A stretch of 64,000 bases of DNA from Planctomycetota bacterium (GTDB lineage: Bacteria; Planctomycetota; UBA8742; UBA2392), in NCBI GenBank assembly GCA_020638635.1, contig JACKIE010000002.1, positions 186,001 to 250,000 on the forward strand. Reading direction: 5' to 3'. How positions within the stretch are numbered: the stretch's first letter is position 1; each line of letters begins with the position of its first letter. Of this stretch, positions 32,236 through 41,217 are shown piece by piece. The position numbers and the translations under genes were made by a program. The notes under the pieces were generated by a model, which was not told where the DNA came from, searched no databases, and was given only the letters and a program-made list of their open reading frames with translations.

Positions 32236-34244
32236 CTGCCGCGAAACTGTGCCAGCTTGTCGGCGATTTCGCCAGCCAGCTCCCGCGCCGATTGGCCGGC
32301 CGGGACCACCATCAGGTGCGCGGCCCGCCGGTAGAGCGGCAGGCGGCGCTGCAGCACCTCTTGCACTTCCTCGGCCACGGGTTTGCCGGTCAGCGACGGG
32401 CGGTCCTCGTCCGCCGTGAGCCGCTTCACCAGCAGCTCTTCGGGCGCGTCCAGGAAGATCACCAGGCCGCTGGCGCGCATGGCCCGGATGTTGTCCTCGG
32501 ATTCCACCACGCCGCCGCCGCAGGCAATCACGGTGTCGGGCTTGCCGGTCGCGGCCTTGGCGACCGCCTCGACTTCGAGCTTGCGGAACGCTGGCTCGCC
32601 CTGGTCGGCGAACAGCCTGCGAATCGATGTGCCGGACTGCAGCTCGATCTGGGTGTCGGTATCGACCGCGCGCCTGCGCAGCTTGATGGCCAGTTCGCGC
32701 GCCAGCGACGACTTGCCGGCGCCCCGATAGCCGACCAGCCACACGTGCTCGGTGCGGCGGGGCGGATCTTCAACTTCGAAGGCGAGCGAGTAGCCGAAGA
32801 TTTTCGCCTGCATGGCCGCCTGGCGGCGCAACATGCCGAGTCCGTTCACGCCGCGCAGGCCGTCTTTGGCTGCCATCCGCAGCAACGGGGTTTCCTCGGG
32901 CTCATACACGAGGTCGAACACCAGCGCGTCGTGGGCCAGCGCGGGCTTCAGCTGCTGCCAGGGCAGCGCAATCTCGCCCTCGTGGCCGCCTTCCATGCCG
33001 CAGGGCGTGGTGTTGACCAGCAGGTCCACCCGGGACTTCACTTCTTCGGGTGCTTTCACTGCGACACCGCCCAGCGTCTCGCACAGTTGCTGCGCCTGCT
33101 CGGGCCTCCGCGACCAAACGTGCACGGCCACGCCTTCGCGGCGAAGGGCGTACACTACGGCGCGCGCGGCGCCCCCGGCGCCCAGCACCAGTGCGGTGCG
33201 CCCGAACAGCGGCGCGTTGAAGCAGGTCTTGAGCTCATCGCTGAAACCCTGCACGTCGGTGTTGCGCCCGCGATAGCCGCCCTCGGGCAGGCGGATCAGC
33301 GTGTTGACCGCGCCCGTGGCCTCGGCCGCTTCGTCCAGCTTGGCGCAACGTGGCAGGATGGCTTCCTTGAATGGCACGGTGACGCTGGCGCCTATCAGAT
33401 TGACGCCGCGGGCGAACTCCACGAAGTCCTGCACATCGGTGGCGGCCAGCGGCAGGTAGACGCGCTTCTGGCGCGCGGTTTTAAGGGCGAAGTTGTGCAT
33501 CGCGGGGCTGAGGCTGTGGCCCACGTGCTCACCGGTGATGCCGAACAGCTCATACTGCTCGTCGATCTCGGGCGCGCGGTACAGGTTCACCAGGCGCTGG
33601 AAGTCGATCAGGCCCGGCGCGATCGCGCCCACGCCCAGCGACGCGTAGGTCAGCCGCCCGCCCCAGTGCAGGGCCAGAATGCGCGAGGGCATGCCGTACT
33701 CGCCCATCAGGAAGGCGGCGGCGTCGAGGCGGCCTTTCAGGAAGTCGCGCACGGCCAGGTTGTCCTTGAGGCAACTCGCTGTCCCTACGATTTTGTAGAT
33801 GGCGCCACCCTCGAGGGCGAGTTGGTTGGCGATGTCCTCGAAATCCGGCATGCCTTTGAAGTCGTGGTAGCTGCGTATGATCTTGGTTTCCGGCACGTCA
33901 GCCCTGACGCCGTGCTCGACATCGACGAAGTCGCACAACTGGCCTAGCAGCTTCAGCACCTGGAGTCGCTGCTTTTCGTCGCCGTTGAACTCGCCGCCGT
34001 CCTGTTTGCGCCGGCAGGTGCCGATTACGAGCGGAGACGGACAGGTGTCGTTCACGTCGTCCGTGAGCCAGGCGATGTGATCGATGAATGCGGTCTGGTC
34101 AGTGAGCACCTGGTGCCACGCGGCGCCGATGTCGAGGCGCACCTCCACAGCCGTGCGCACCGGGTATTCAGGAATGGTCTGCGGTCGCAGGCTGTCGGGC
34201 CGGAACGGAGAAATCCCGACGACCAGGGGTTCATACTTCGGCAC
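32232..34244 (-). CDS. aroDEK: trifunctional AroD-AroE-AroK shikimate pathway fusion
   Basis: 670 aa carrying three consecutive shikimate steps. Residues 1-225 are a type I 3-dehydroquinate dehydratase with catalytic His127 (SYHDF) and Schiff-base Lys151 (AIYKIVGT). Residues 232-495 are shikimate dehydrogenase: GITGEHVGHSLSPAMHN, Lys293 in VPFKEA, Asp330 in RNTD, NADP loop GAGGAARAV (355-363). Residues 500-670 are shikimate kinase with P-loop GYRGAGKS (505-512) and the GGGVV motif. All key residues are intact, so all three activities are expected. It is the first gene of an overlapping four-gene operon. Confidence 0.94.
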   Translation of the reverse strand: MPKYEPLVVGISPFRPDSLRPQTIPEYPVRTAVEVRLDIGAAWHQVLTDQTAFIDHIAWLTDDVNDTCPSPLVIGTCRRKQDGGEFNGDEKQRLQVLKLLGQLCDFVDVEHGVRADVPETKIIRSYHDFKGMPDFEDIANQLALEGGAIYKIVGTASCLKDNLAVRDFLKGRLDAAAFLMGEYGMPSRILALHWGGRLTYASLGVGAIAPGLIDFQRLVNLYRAPEIDEQYELFGITGEHVGHSLSPAMHNFALKTARQKRVYLPLAATDVQDFVEFARGVNLIGASVTVPFKEAILPRCAKLDEAAEATGAVNTLIRLPEGGYRGRNTDVQGFSDELKTCFNAPLFGRTALVLGAGGAARAVVYALRREGVAVHVWSRRPEQAQQLCETLGGVAVKAPEEVKSRVDLLVNTTPCGMEGGHEGEIALPWQQLKPALAHDALVFDLVYEPEETPLLRMAAKDGLRGVNGLGMLRRQAAMQAKIFGYSLAFEVEDPPRRTEHVWLVGYRGAGKSSLARELAIKLRRRAVDTDTQIELQSGTSIRRLFADQGEPAFRKLEVEAVAKAATGKPDTVIACGGGVVESEDNIRAMRASGLVIFLDAPEELLVKRLTADEDRPSLTGKPVAEEVQEVLQRRLPLYRRAAHLMVVPAGQSARELAGEIADKLAQFRGR

Positions 34245-34270
34245 GATGCGGCTCCAGGCGCCCCCACGGC

Positions 34271-34297
34271 AAGAAAAACTCGCCGCATTGCGGCGAG
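34271..34297 (-). terminator. intrinsic terminator after dnaA
   Basis: On the minus strand an 8-bp stem (CTCGCCGC/GCGGCGAG, 34279-34297) is followed by TTTTTCTT. It separates dnaA from aroDEK. Confidence 0.88.
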
Positions 34298-34327
34298 CGG
34301 GAATTCTAGCGGCGACGGAACAGATTG

Positions 34328-35734
34328 CTAGCGCGGACGAGCGGTAGAGCTCTCGCCCATCAGTGTGCGGCGCAGGTGCTCGACCTCGTCGTTGAGCGCG
34401 GCCGACTTCCTGACCTTGTCCTCAATGGCCTGCACGGCGAACACCACGGTGGTGTGATTCTTGCCGCCGAAGAAGCGGCCGATTTCCTTGAGGCTGTAGC
34501 TGGTCAGGCGCCGGGCCAGGAACATGCAGACCTGCCGCGCCAGCGCCACGGGCCGCTTGCGCAGACGGCTGTGAAGCTGCGCGCTGGTGACGCCGTAGTG
34601 CGCGATCACCACGTTCTCAATGTCGGTGAGGTCCACCATGCGGCTGCGGCTGCTGAGGAAATCCTGCAGGGCCTGCTCGGCCAGTTGCAGGGTGACCTTT
34701 TCACCGGTCAGGCCGGCCAGCGCAACCAGGCGTGTGACGTAGCCCTCCAGCTCCCGCACGTTGCACTCGAGCTTTTCGGCCAGGAACTCGATCACCGACT
34801 GCGGGAACAGCTGGCGGTGGCCCTCCAGCTTGCTTTTGATGATGGCGAGCCGCGTGTTGCGCGGCGGCAGCTCGATCTCCGCGATCATGCCCTGCATGAA
34901 GCGGGTGGTCAGCTGCTCCATGAACTCTTCCAGGTCGCGCGGGTGCTGGTCGCTGGCCAGCACCACCTGCTTGCCCGCCTGCTCCAGCGCGTTCAGGGTG
35001 TGCAGCAGCTCCTGCTGGCTGGCGTCCTTGCCCGACAGGAAGTGCAGATCATCGATGATCAGCACGTCCATGTTGCGGAAGCGCTGGCGGAACGGCTCAA
35101 CGTCGCGCTTCTGCAGCGACTGCACGTACTGGTTCACGAAGTACTCGGCCGGGATGTACAGCGTTTCCTTGCTGGGGAAGCGCTCAAGCACCTCACGCGC
35201 AATGCCCTGCAGCATGTGCGACTTGCCCACGCCGGTGCGCCCGAAGATGAACAGCGGGTTGAAGCTCTCGCCGGGCTTGCGGGCGACTTCCCAGGCGCAG
35301 TTGAAAGCGAGCTGGTTGTTGGGGCCCACGATCACGCGGTCGAGCGTGTAGCGCTCATTCAGGTTGAAGATCTGCTTGGGCGCGGGCTCGGCCTTGGCGC
35401 GCTCGCGCGAGGTGGGGCTGGGCTCGCCTGCGGCGCGGCGCGCGGTCTCTTCCTGCTTGCGCAACTGGCGGAACAGGTGGCCGTTGACGCTGTACTTGAT
35501 GTCGCCCGGCCGGAAGCCGACGACGCGATTGACGCTGTCGAGGATTTCGCCGGTGAACTGGCTTTTCAGCCAGTCGCTGACCACGAGGTTGGGCACGCCG
35601 ACCTCGATCAGCTCGGGCTCGAGGCGCACGATCAGGGTGTTACGCAGCCAAAGGTTGAAAACTTCCTCGCCAACGTGCTCCTGCAGGTCCGTGAGGACCT
35701 TGTTCCAGTTTTCTTTGGCAAGTAGTTCGGTCAC
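34328..35734 (-). CDS. dnaA: chromosomal replication initiator protein
   Basis: 468 aa from GTG 35734, preceded by GGAGAGG; the ORF extends upstream to 35854 but without family sequence. Domain I (1-90), linker (91-125), AAA+ with Walker A FGRTGVGKS (164-172) and Walker B VLIIDDLHFL, and domain IV with the DNA-binding signature GRFFGGKNHTTVVFA. Binds DnaA boxes at oriC. dnaN, recF and gyrB are absent here, and I see no DnaA-box cluster near the gene. The predicted promoter lies about 110 bp upstream. Confidence 0.97.
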   Translation of the reverse strand: MTELLAKENWNKVLTDLQEHVGEEVFNLWLRNTLIVRLEPELIEVGVPNLVVSDWLKSQFTGEILDSVNRVVGFRPGDIKYSVNGHLFRQLRKQEETARRAAGEPSPTSRERAKAEPAPKQIFNLNERYTLDRVIVGPNNQLAFNCAWEVARKPGESFNPLFIFGRTGVGKSHMLQGIAREVLERFPSKETLYIPAEYFVNQYVQSLQKRDVEPFRQRFRNMDVLIIDDLHFLSGKDASQQELLHTLNALEQAGKQVVLASDQHPRDLEEFMEQLTTRFMQGMIAEIELPPRNTRLAIIKSKLEGHRQLFPQSVIEFLAEKLECNVRELEGYVTRLVALAGLTGEKVTLQLAEQALQDFLSSRSRMVDLTDIENVVIAHYGVTSAQLHSRLRKRPVALARQVCMFLARRLTSYSLKEIGRFFGGKNHTTVVFAVQAIEDKVRKSAALNDEVEHLRRTLMGESSTARPR

Positions 35735-36083
35735 GCAACCTCTCCACCTGATTTTGGGATGAGTTCCCGCATCAAGCGCGATTTGACACGTTGATGAACA
35801 GTAGCCCCCGACCTTTTTTGCAGTTTCCTTGCGGTGGATCGGCGAAAGTAGCACCGAGGAACTGCCCCGTCAAATCCCCTGTGCGAAACGGCTGGAACAG
35901 GCTGAATGTAAGGCTTTTCAGCCATGCTCCCCACGCGGGACGCGATGCCGTGCCGCTGTGTCAGCGCGCGTATTTTCCTTGACACCTAACTTGATTGATT
36001 GCGCGGCGTGCTCCACTTTCCCACACTCTTCAACGCGGCGTGTTTGGTCTGGCGACCATTGCCGGATTTCGCAAAGTGAGTCC
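35735..36083. other. divergent intergenic region upstream of dnaA
   Basis: 349 bp without a gene. It contains the predicted dnaA promoter. No match to TTATCCACA better than two mismatches was seen, so there is no support for an origin here. A TTGACA at 35979-35984 has no good -10 partner. Confidence 0.6.
35845..35873 (-). promoter_or_regulatory. dnaA: predicted dnaA promoter
   Basis: On the minus strand TTGACG (35868-35873), a 17-bp spacer and TACTTT (35845-35850), giving a leader of about 105 nt. Confidence 0.5.
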
Positions 36084-36440
36084 ATGCAGTCACGCTCGCT
36101 GTACCGAGCCGCTTTCGAGGAAGCCGAGGCCTACCGCCGGGACCTGGTGAAACGCATGGGCCAGGGGCACAGCGTTGCCGCAACCGCTGAGTGGAATCAG
36201 CAGCGCTTCTGGCTTTGGGTCGTGGATCGCGCCATCGAGCATGTAGAGGGCAGGGTGTTCTGGCCCGAATGTGGGCGCCGCAACTTCTCGCGCGTCAGCC
36301 AACGGCCGGAGCTGGAAAACGCAATCCGCAAGCTGCGCAAGCTTCAGAACCGACTTCAGGTGGCGGGCCTGCCGACCTTCAAACAGAAGGAAGAGATCCT
36401 GGCCGAGCTGGCAAGGTGCGCCAATCTTTTGCTCGAGTAG
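36084..36440 (+). CDS. small helical protein, unknown
   Basis: 118 aa from ATG 36084; the frame is open further upstream but without a ribosome site. The predicted structure is all-helical and charged (LYRAAFEEAEAYRRDLVKRM, then AIRKLRKLQNRLQVAGL), with two Cys. It does not show the NIAEGFGR hallmark of the four-helix-bundle cassette proteins. No neighbour on the same strand suggests a role. Coding quality is reasonable but the product is unrecognised. Confidence 0.55.
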   Translation: MQSRSLYRAAFEEAEAYRRDLVKRMGQGHSVAATAEWNQQRFWLWVVDRAIEHVEGRVFWPECGRRNFSRVSQRPELENAIRKLRKLQNRLQVAGLPTFKQKEEILAELARCANLLLE

Positions 36441-36553
36441 CACTCATGCCGACCGCTGAATCGGATGCACGGGCCTGAGTTCGCAAGTTCTGTCGGGACG
36501 AACATCAGGTCATCAATCTGAGGCAATCATCAAGGTTCGCGCGCATGCCAGAT

Positions 36554-36633
36554 GCGCCACGCAAAGACGCAAAGTTCGCGAAGAAGGACCCTGCTTAAAG
36601 CCTTCCTTCGCGAAAACTTTCCGCCTTCGCGTG
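36554..36633. repeat. gene-free inverted tandem-repeat element (ACGCAAAG unit)
   Basis: The left arm (36554-36587) has two ACGCAAAG units and TTCGCGAAG. The right arm (36601-36633) is the inverted counterpart with several substitutions. Only 13 bp separate the arms. The unit is 8 nt, not 7. Confidence 0.7.
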
Positions 36634-36682
36634 ATGCAGTTCAGGAGACGCTCAACTCGACGAAGCTCTTCGCCCCAGGTGT

Positions 36683-36776
36683 TACACGAAGGAGCGAAGC
36701 TTCTGTGTACTGCCGCTTCTCACGGTGCGACGGTTGTGCCGGCGGTCGAAGCACGAGAGCTTCGTTGCTTTGTGTA
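36683..36776. repeat. 25-bp inverted repeat around a 43-bp core
   Basis: The arms are 36683-36707 and 36751-36776 (TACACGAAGG... against TACACAAAGC...), roughly 70 percent identical by eye. It may be a further decayed member of the inverted-arm family. Confidence 0.45.
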
Positions 36777-36889
36777 CGAACCCTCGGGAGGGCTGTTGAC
36801 TGGGTGCGGCATAGGTTAGGTGTGAAAGCAGATGGTCGCCACGCCGCGGCGGATTTCCATTCCAGATATGCGCCAGCCGATGAAGCTGC

Positions 36890-37357
36890 CTAAGCTTTCT
36901 TCCACTCCACTGCGCCTTCGGGCAGCAAGTAAAAGATCAGCATCTTGCCGCCCTTCACGCTGGGGACGTGCTGGCTGCCCGGTTCGAACACGGCCCAACC
37001 TTCCTTGAATCCGCAGAATGACGGATCACCTTCCCAGGCCAGCATGCAGTTCACTTCGCCCTTCACGTGCCGGTGCCAGGGACCGTCGCCCCACAGCATC
37101 ACCGCGTCAATGCTGAAGCCGCGCGCGGCCTCGGGCTTGGCGACACGCGAGAAACGGCTTGGGCCGGCCTCCTTGCCGCACAACCAGCCTTCCTGCAGAC
37201 CCTGTGTGGCGAGCTCGCGAAGCTGCTCTCCGAACTCGCTGTGGAGCGGAAACTCGAGGTCCAGCATTTCCTTCGCCGCGCCCGGTTCGGCTAAGTTGAG
37301 CTTCTGCAGGCGCTCGAGCACGGGCGCCAGCTTGTCGATCAAGTTCTCGGCTGACAT
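36890..37357 (-). CDS. DUF4863 / 4-hydroxylaminobenzoate lyase-like protein
   Basis: 155 aa from ATG 37357 (AGGAG 4 nt upstream). The C-terminal cupin-like half carries DAVMLWGDGPWHRHVKGEVN, FCGFKEGW, FEPGSQHVPSVKGGKML and FYLLPEGAVEW. This matches the pattern of the DUF4863 family, which includes PnbB-type hydroxylaminobenzoate lyase. The two His in WHRH and the later His may bind metal. No nitroaromatic pathway genes are nearby, so the true substrate is open. It starts 7 nt after the upstream membrane protein gene, so they form an operon. Confidence 0.72.
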   Translation of the reverse strand: MSAENLIDKLAPVLERLQKLNLAEPGAAKEMLDLEFPLHSEFGEQLRELATQGLQEGWLCGKEAGPSRFSRVAKPEAARGFSIDAVMLWGDGPWHRHVKGEVNCMLAWEGDPSFCGFKEGWAVFEPGSQHVPSVKGGKMLIFYLLPEGAVEWKKA

Positions 37358-37364
37358 GGATCTC

Positions 37365-38453
37365 CTACTGGTAGTTGTCGTCGCCCTGGTCGTAGTCGTG
37401 ACCGCCCAGTGGCTTGTCGGGATCCGACAGACGGAACCCGCCCGCATGCGGCAACTCGCCCGGATCGGTGTCGCCCGACTGCTGCGTCTGGTCGTACTGG
37501 TCATTGCCGCCCAGCATGCCGCCCTGGGCAGTAAGGCCAAGCGAACGCGTATCATCGCCGCGCTGTGGTTGCGCCGGCGCCGCGGATTGTCCACCCACCA
37601 CCAGGTTTCCGCTGGCGTCCGTACCGAACACCTTGGTTTGCCCCATTGCCTGCTTCTGGGCGCGGTCCTTGAACTCGATCTCACCTACCCGCAAGGCCTC
37701 GAACACTTCCTTGCGCGTCGCCTCGTCCTGGCTTACCCAAGGGGCATAGGGGATCAGCTTGTGGAACAGCAGCAGGCTGGAGGCGCCCTTCGACTGGTAC
37801 CAGACGATGTCGCCGCGCTGCAGCTCGCGGACCGCATCCCATTCGATGCCGATCAGTTCGGGGTGACCGCCGCGGTTCACGTGCAGTGCCACGATCTCCG
37901 GCGGCGTGGTGTTGTGAGCCGAACGGTCAAACACCCGGCTCAGGATCCCGGATCCCGCACCCCGGTGAACGTTGTTTGTCAGCGCCGGCAGACCCATCGG
38001 CCCGACAACTTTTTCGATCTGTGCGCGCCCGCCGTACACCAGTACGGCGGGAAGGAAATTGCCCGTGCGGTAGGCGTTGATACGCGGCCATTCAGCCAGC
38101 AACACCAGGCCCGCGGCGGCGGCAATCACCAGCCCGACGCCCGCGTACACGAGGCGCAGCGCGCCGGCCTCGGGGGTGAAGATCACGAAGCTCAAGCCGG
38201 CCCATGCCAGCCCCAGCGCCGCTGTCGCGCCCAGCACGATCATCGAGAGCCGACCCCGCGCTTCCAGCGGTCGCGGCGTCAGTTGCGGACGCGGCACGAC
38301 GCTCCCGGAAGGCACGATGATTCCCTCCGTCTGACGCTGGTAGATTTCCGGCATGCGCGCCGGCGCCTTGCGGCGAGGAACTTTCTCGGTGGGTGCGTCC
38401 GGGCTGAACGGCTTTCTGCCTTCGCCCGACTCCCAGGGGGCCAGATCGGACAT
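37365..38453 (-). CDS. two-TM protein with DUF3239-like domain, Gln/Asp-rich tail
   Basis: 362 aa. A Pro-rich basic N-terminus, two TM helices (about 70-92, MIVLGATAALGLAWAGLSFV; and 100-120, VYAGVGLVIAAAAGLVLLAE), a cytoplasmic domain of about 150 residues (LPAVLVYGGRAQIEKVVG ... LFHKLIPYAPWVSQDE), and a low-complexity Gly/Asp/Gln tail ending DNYQ. Topology and the post-TM L-P-A-x-V motif resemble the 204-aa protein at 43855, so they may be distant paralogues. Function unknown. Confidence 0.75.
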   Translation of the reverse strand: MSDLAPWESGEGRKPFSPDAPTEKVPRRKAPARMPEIYQRQTEGIIVPSGSVVPRPQLTPRPLEARGRLSMIVLGATAALGLAWAGLSFVIFTPEAGALRLVYAGVGLVIAAAAGLVLLAEWPRINAYRTGNFLPAVLVYGGRAQIEKVVGPMGLPALTNNVHRGAGSGILSRVFDRSAHNTTPPEIVALHVNRGGHPELIGIEWDAVRELQRGDIVWYQSKGASSLLLFHKLIPYAPWVSQDEATRKEVFEALRVGEIEFKDRAQKQAMGQTKVFGTDASGNLVVGGQSAAPAQPQRGDDTRSLGLTAQGGMLGGNDQYDQTQQSGDTDPGELPHAGGFRLSDPDKPLGGHDYDQGDDNYQ

Positions 38454-38515
38454 GCTGATTTCCCGTTGGTACGCCAGCCAGTCTAGCAGAAATCCACGCC
38501 GGTTGCAGAAGCAAC

Positions 38516-38546
38516 AGAAAAGGACGGCCGCCGGGGCAGCCGTCCT
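38516..38546 (-). terminator. intrinsic terminator of ald
   Basis: On the minus strand an 8-bp stem AGGACGGC/GCCGTCCT with a GC-rich loop (38521-38546) is followed by TTTTCT. Confidence 0.82.
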
Positions 38547-38565
38547 GCTTCCGTCTGGTTCGCGC

Positions 38566-39672
38566 TTACAGAGACAGCGGCGCGTACTCCATACCGAAGG
38601 CTTCCGCCACGGCCTGGTAGGTGATCTTGCCGCCCACCACGTTCAGGCCGGTGCGGATTTCGCCCCACTTCTTGGCAGCGTCCTTCCAGCCGTGCTTCGC
38701 GATTTCCAGCGCGAAGCGCGCCGTGGCGTTGGTCAGCGCGAACGTGCTCGTGCGGCCCACGGCGCCCGGCATGTTCGCCACGCAGTAGTGCACCACGCCG
38801 TCCACGATGTAGGTGGGGTTGCTGTGGGTGGTGGCCTTGGTGGTCTCCACGCAGCCGCCCTGGTCCACGGCCACGTCCACGATCACGGCGCCCTGCTTCA
38901 TGGTGGCAAGGTCTTCCCTGCGGATCAGGGAGGGCGCCTTGGCGCCGGGGATCAGCACCGCGCCGATCACCAGGTCGGCCTCGCGGATTTCCGCGCGGAT
39001 GTTGTAGGCGTTGCTGTACATCTCGACCACGTTGGCGGGCAGCACGTCATCCAGGTAACGCAGGCGGTCAAGGCTCACGTCAAGGATGGTGACGCGCGCG
39101 CCGATGCCTGCCGCCATCTTGGCCGCGTTGGTGCCGACCACGCCGCCGCCGATGATCACCACCTTGCCCGGCTCAACGCCCGGCACGCCGCCCAGCAGGA
39201 TGCCGCGGCCTTCGGTCGGGCGCTCGAGGTACTTGGCGCCTTCCTGCACGCTCATGCGGCCGGCGACCTCGCTCATGGGCGTCAGCAGCGGCAGGGTGCC
39301 GCGCTTGTCCTCCATGGTTTCGTATGCCACGCAGACCGCGCCGGTCTTGAGCATGCCCTCGGTCAGCTCACGAGAGGCTGCGAAGTGGAAGTATGTGTAG
39401 ACGATCTGGTCTTTCCTGATCAGCGCGAATTCGGCGGGCTGCGGCTCCTTGACCTTCACGATCATGTCCGCTGCGTCGAAGACTTCTTTGGCGCTGGCCA
39501 GCAGCTTGGCGCCGGCCTGCTCGAAGTCTTCGTCCAGGATGCCCGAGCCGAGGCCCGCCCCGACCTCGACGAACACCTGGTGCCCTGCCTGCGTCAGTGC
39601 ATGGACGCCTGCCGGCACCATGCCAACCCGATATTCGTGGTTCTTGATCTCGCGGGGAACTCCGACCTTCAT
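38566..39672 (-). CDS. ald: alanine dehydrogenase
   Basis: NAD-dependent interconversion of L-alanine and pyruvate plus ammonium. 368 aa from ATG 39672 (CAGGAG upstream), normal length. N-terminal MKVGVPREIKNHEYRVGMVP; catalytic Lys75 (VKVKEPQ) and His96 (YTYFHFA) fall at the same numbers as in M. tuberculosis Ald. NAD-binding IIGGGVVGTNAAKMA. C-terminal GEIRTGLNVVGGKIT. It has its own promoter and terminator, so it is monocistronic. Confidence 0.97.
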   Translation of the reverse strand: MKVGVPREIKNHEYRVGMVPAGVHALTQAGHQVFVEVGAGLGSGILDEDFEQAGAKLLASAKEVFDAADMIVKVKEPQPAEFALIRKDQIVYTYFHFAASRELTEGMLKTGAVCVAYETMEDKRGTLPLLTPMSEVAGRMSVQEGAKYLERPTEGRGILLGGVPGVEPGKVVIIGGGVVGTNAAKMAAGIGARVTILDVSLDRLRYLDDVLPANVVEMYSNAYNIRAEIREADLVIGAVLIPGAKAPSLIRREDLATMKQGAVIVDVAVDQGGCVETTKATTHSNPTYIVDGVVHYCVANMPGAVGRTSTFALTNATARFALEIAKHGWKDAAKKWGEIRTGLNVVGGKITYQAVAEAFGMEYAPLSL

Positions 39673-39697
39673 GGCTGCTCCTGGTAGTGGGGCGCGC

Positions 39698-39726
39698 GTT
39701 ATAACGCTGGGAAGCGCCCGCTGCAA
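39698..39726 (-). promoter_or_regulatory. ald: predicted ald promoter
   Basis: On the minus strand TTGCAG (39721-39726), a 17-bp spacer and TATAAC (39698-39703), giving a leader of about 20 nt that carries the ribosome site. Confidence 0.55.
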
Positions 39727-39800
39727 ATGGCGGGTAATTGCCCATCCCGCCCGGGATTGCTTGGATAGTGCTTCCCTCGCGCAACCCCTGGAGAGAAGAA

Positions 39801-41132
39801 GTGAAGAAGCTCACCGGTGTGCTTGCGTTGGTAGTGCTGCTGGCAGCCTGCCAAAGCAGTCCGACCGCGAACAACGTCGAGGACGACAATCCCTGCAGCG
39901 GGGCCTTCGGCTCCGACTCCGGCGAGGACGGCGGCGAGCCCGCGGACGAGCCCCAGATCGTGCTGGAACGCACGGACGTGCAGGAGTTCCGCGGCACGGA
40001 GATGGTCAAGCTGCTCAAGAGCATGGAAAGCCTTGAGCCCGACGACTGGCGCCGCGTGCGCCGCCACGTCTTCCCGCCGCCCCAGTCGCCCTACCAGACC
40101 GACAACAACGGCAAGGTGGTCGGCCGCAACTACGAGTGGCCGCCCGAGGATATGAACAAGCTAAGCGACAAGCAGAAGCGCTGGAAGTCGTTCCTGCTGT
40201 GGCCGGAGCACATCCGCGAGTTGCTGATCGACAAGGACTGGAGCAGCGAGGAATCTCGCAAGCGCCTGGCCAACTACGGCGCCATGTACGAGCTGCTGCA
40301 CGAGTTCCAGACCCGCCAGCCCTACAGCTCGCCGACGCGCGAATCCGAGTACTGGCGCCAGTTCGCTGAGAGGCTGCTGGCCTACGGAAAAGACGGCGAG
40401 CAGCTGCTGGTCGCCAACATGATCGTCGCGCTCAGCAACCCCAGCGAGGACGTGGTTTACCAGGCCCAGGAAATCCTGGTGCAGGTGGGGGACCCGGCCA
40501 TCGAGCCCCTGTGCGCGGCTTTGTGGACCTCGCATCGCCAGCTGGTCGCCGGCTGGGAGGAAGAGATCGACCCTAAAACCGGGCAGCGCATCCGCACCGA
40601 GGTGTATCGCAGTGTCGGCAACCCCAACTACAACAAGTACATCGCCGACGCCCTGTATCGCATGGGGCCGCGCGTGGTGCCCCAGGCCATCTTTGAGCTG
40701 GAAAATTCGCTGATCGTGGAGGGCCCCGACAAGGGCAAGTTCATCGGCCCCGGCTGGCGATACCGCCGTTGGTTCGTCGAGTTGCTGGGCCGCTTCGGCG
40801 ACGCCCGTGCGCTCCGCACACTGGAGGCCGAGATCGACCGCGTGGTGGTGCAGGAGTACGACGAGAATGCGCTCGCCGAGGGGAAACAGGTGATCGACCG
40901 GAACGCCACTGACGACGCCAACTTCGTGTGGCACGAGCACCTGATCCAGGCGCTGGGGCAGCTCAAGACCGCCGAGGCGATCCGCCCGGTGATCAAGCTC
41001 TGGAAGCAGGACGACTTCCACGAGGTAGCGGCCCTCACCGCCATAAGCCAGCTCGCCAAGCGCCGGGTAAGGTCCATGGCCGAAGCCCGCGAAGTGGCAA
41101 AGTCCCTCAAGGTAGACCTCAAGGGAGAATGA
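39801..41132 (+). CDS. lipoprotein with HEAT-like repeats
   Basis: 443 aa from GTG 39801, preceded by GGAGAG. The signal peptide MKKLTGVLALVVLLAAC has its lipobox Cys at 17. An acidic linker with many Gly/Asp (GSDSGEDGGEPADEP) follows. The remaining 380 residues are helical, with HEAT-like pairs (AQEILVQVGDPAIEPLCAAL; YIADALYRMGPRVVPQAIFE; HLIQALGQLKTAEAIRPVIK). It is probably a scaffold at the membrane or periplasm. No enzymatic motif is seen. Confidence 0.82.
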   Translation: MKKLTGVLALVVLLAACQSSPTANNVEDDNPCSGAFGSDSGEDGGEPADEPQIVLERTDVQEFRGTEMVKLLKSMESLEPDDWRRVRRHVFPPPQSPYQTDNNGKVVGRNYEWPPEDMNKLSDKQKRWKSFLLWPEHIRELLIDKDWSSEESRKRLANYGAMYELLHEFQTRQPYSSPTRESEYWRQFAERLLAYGKDGEQLLVANMIVALSNPSEDVVYQAQEILVQVGDPAIEPLCAALWTSHRQLVAGWEEEIDPKTGQRIRTEVYRSVGNPNYNKYIADALYRMGPRVVPQAIFELENSLIVEGPDKGKFIGPGWRYRRWFVELLGRFGDARALRTLEAEIDRVVVQEYDENALAEGKQVIDRNATDDANFVWHEHLIQALGQLKTAEAIRPVIKLWKQDDFHEVAALTAISQLAKRRVRSMAEAREVAKSLKVDLKGE

Positions 41133-41217
41133 TCGGATTTTGCACTTTGGATAGCTGTGCAGGCACCAAAGTAGCCGACTTCCAGTTCAGTGTTGGGCAC
41201 CAGGAATCCGCAGAGCC

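Larger units (their letters stand above)
36441..36889. other. gene-free region with two inverted-repeat elements
   Basis: 449 bp. Frames in this stretch read through repeat sequence and have no ribosome sites. It contains the elements at 36554-36633 and 36683-36776. Confidence 0.65.

Noticed and set aside
35735..36083. oriC next to dnaA
   Set aside because: No DnaA boxes within one mismatch were found, and the region is short.
36552..36893. 113-codon frame in the repeat region
   Set aside because: Translation of the inverted-repeat elements; no start signal.
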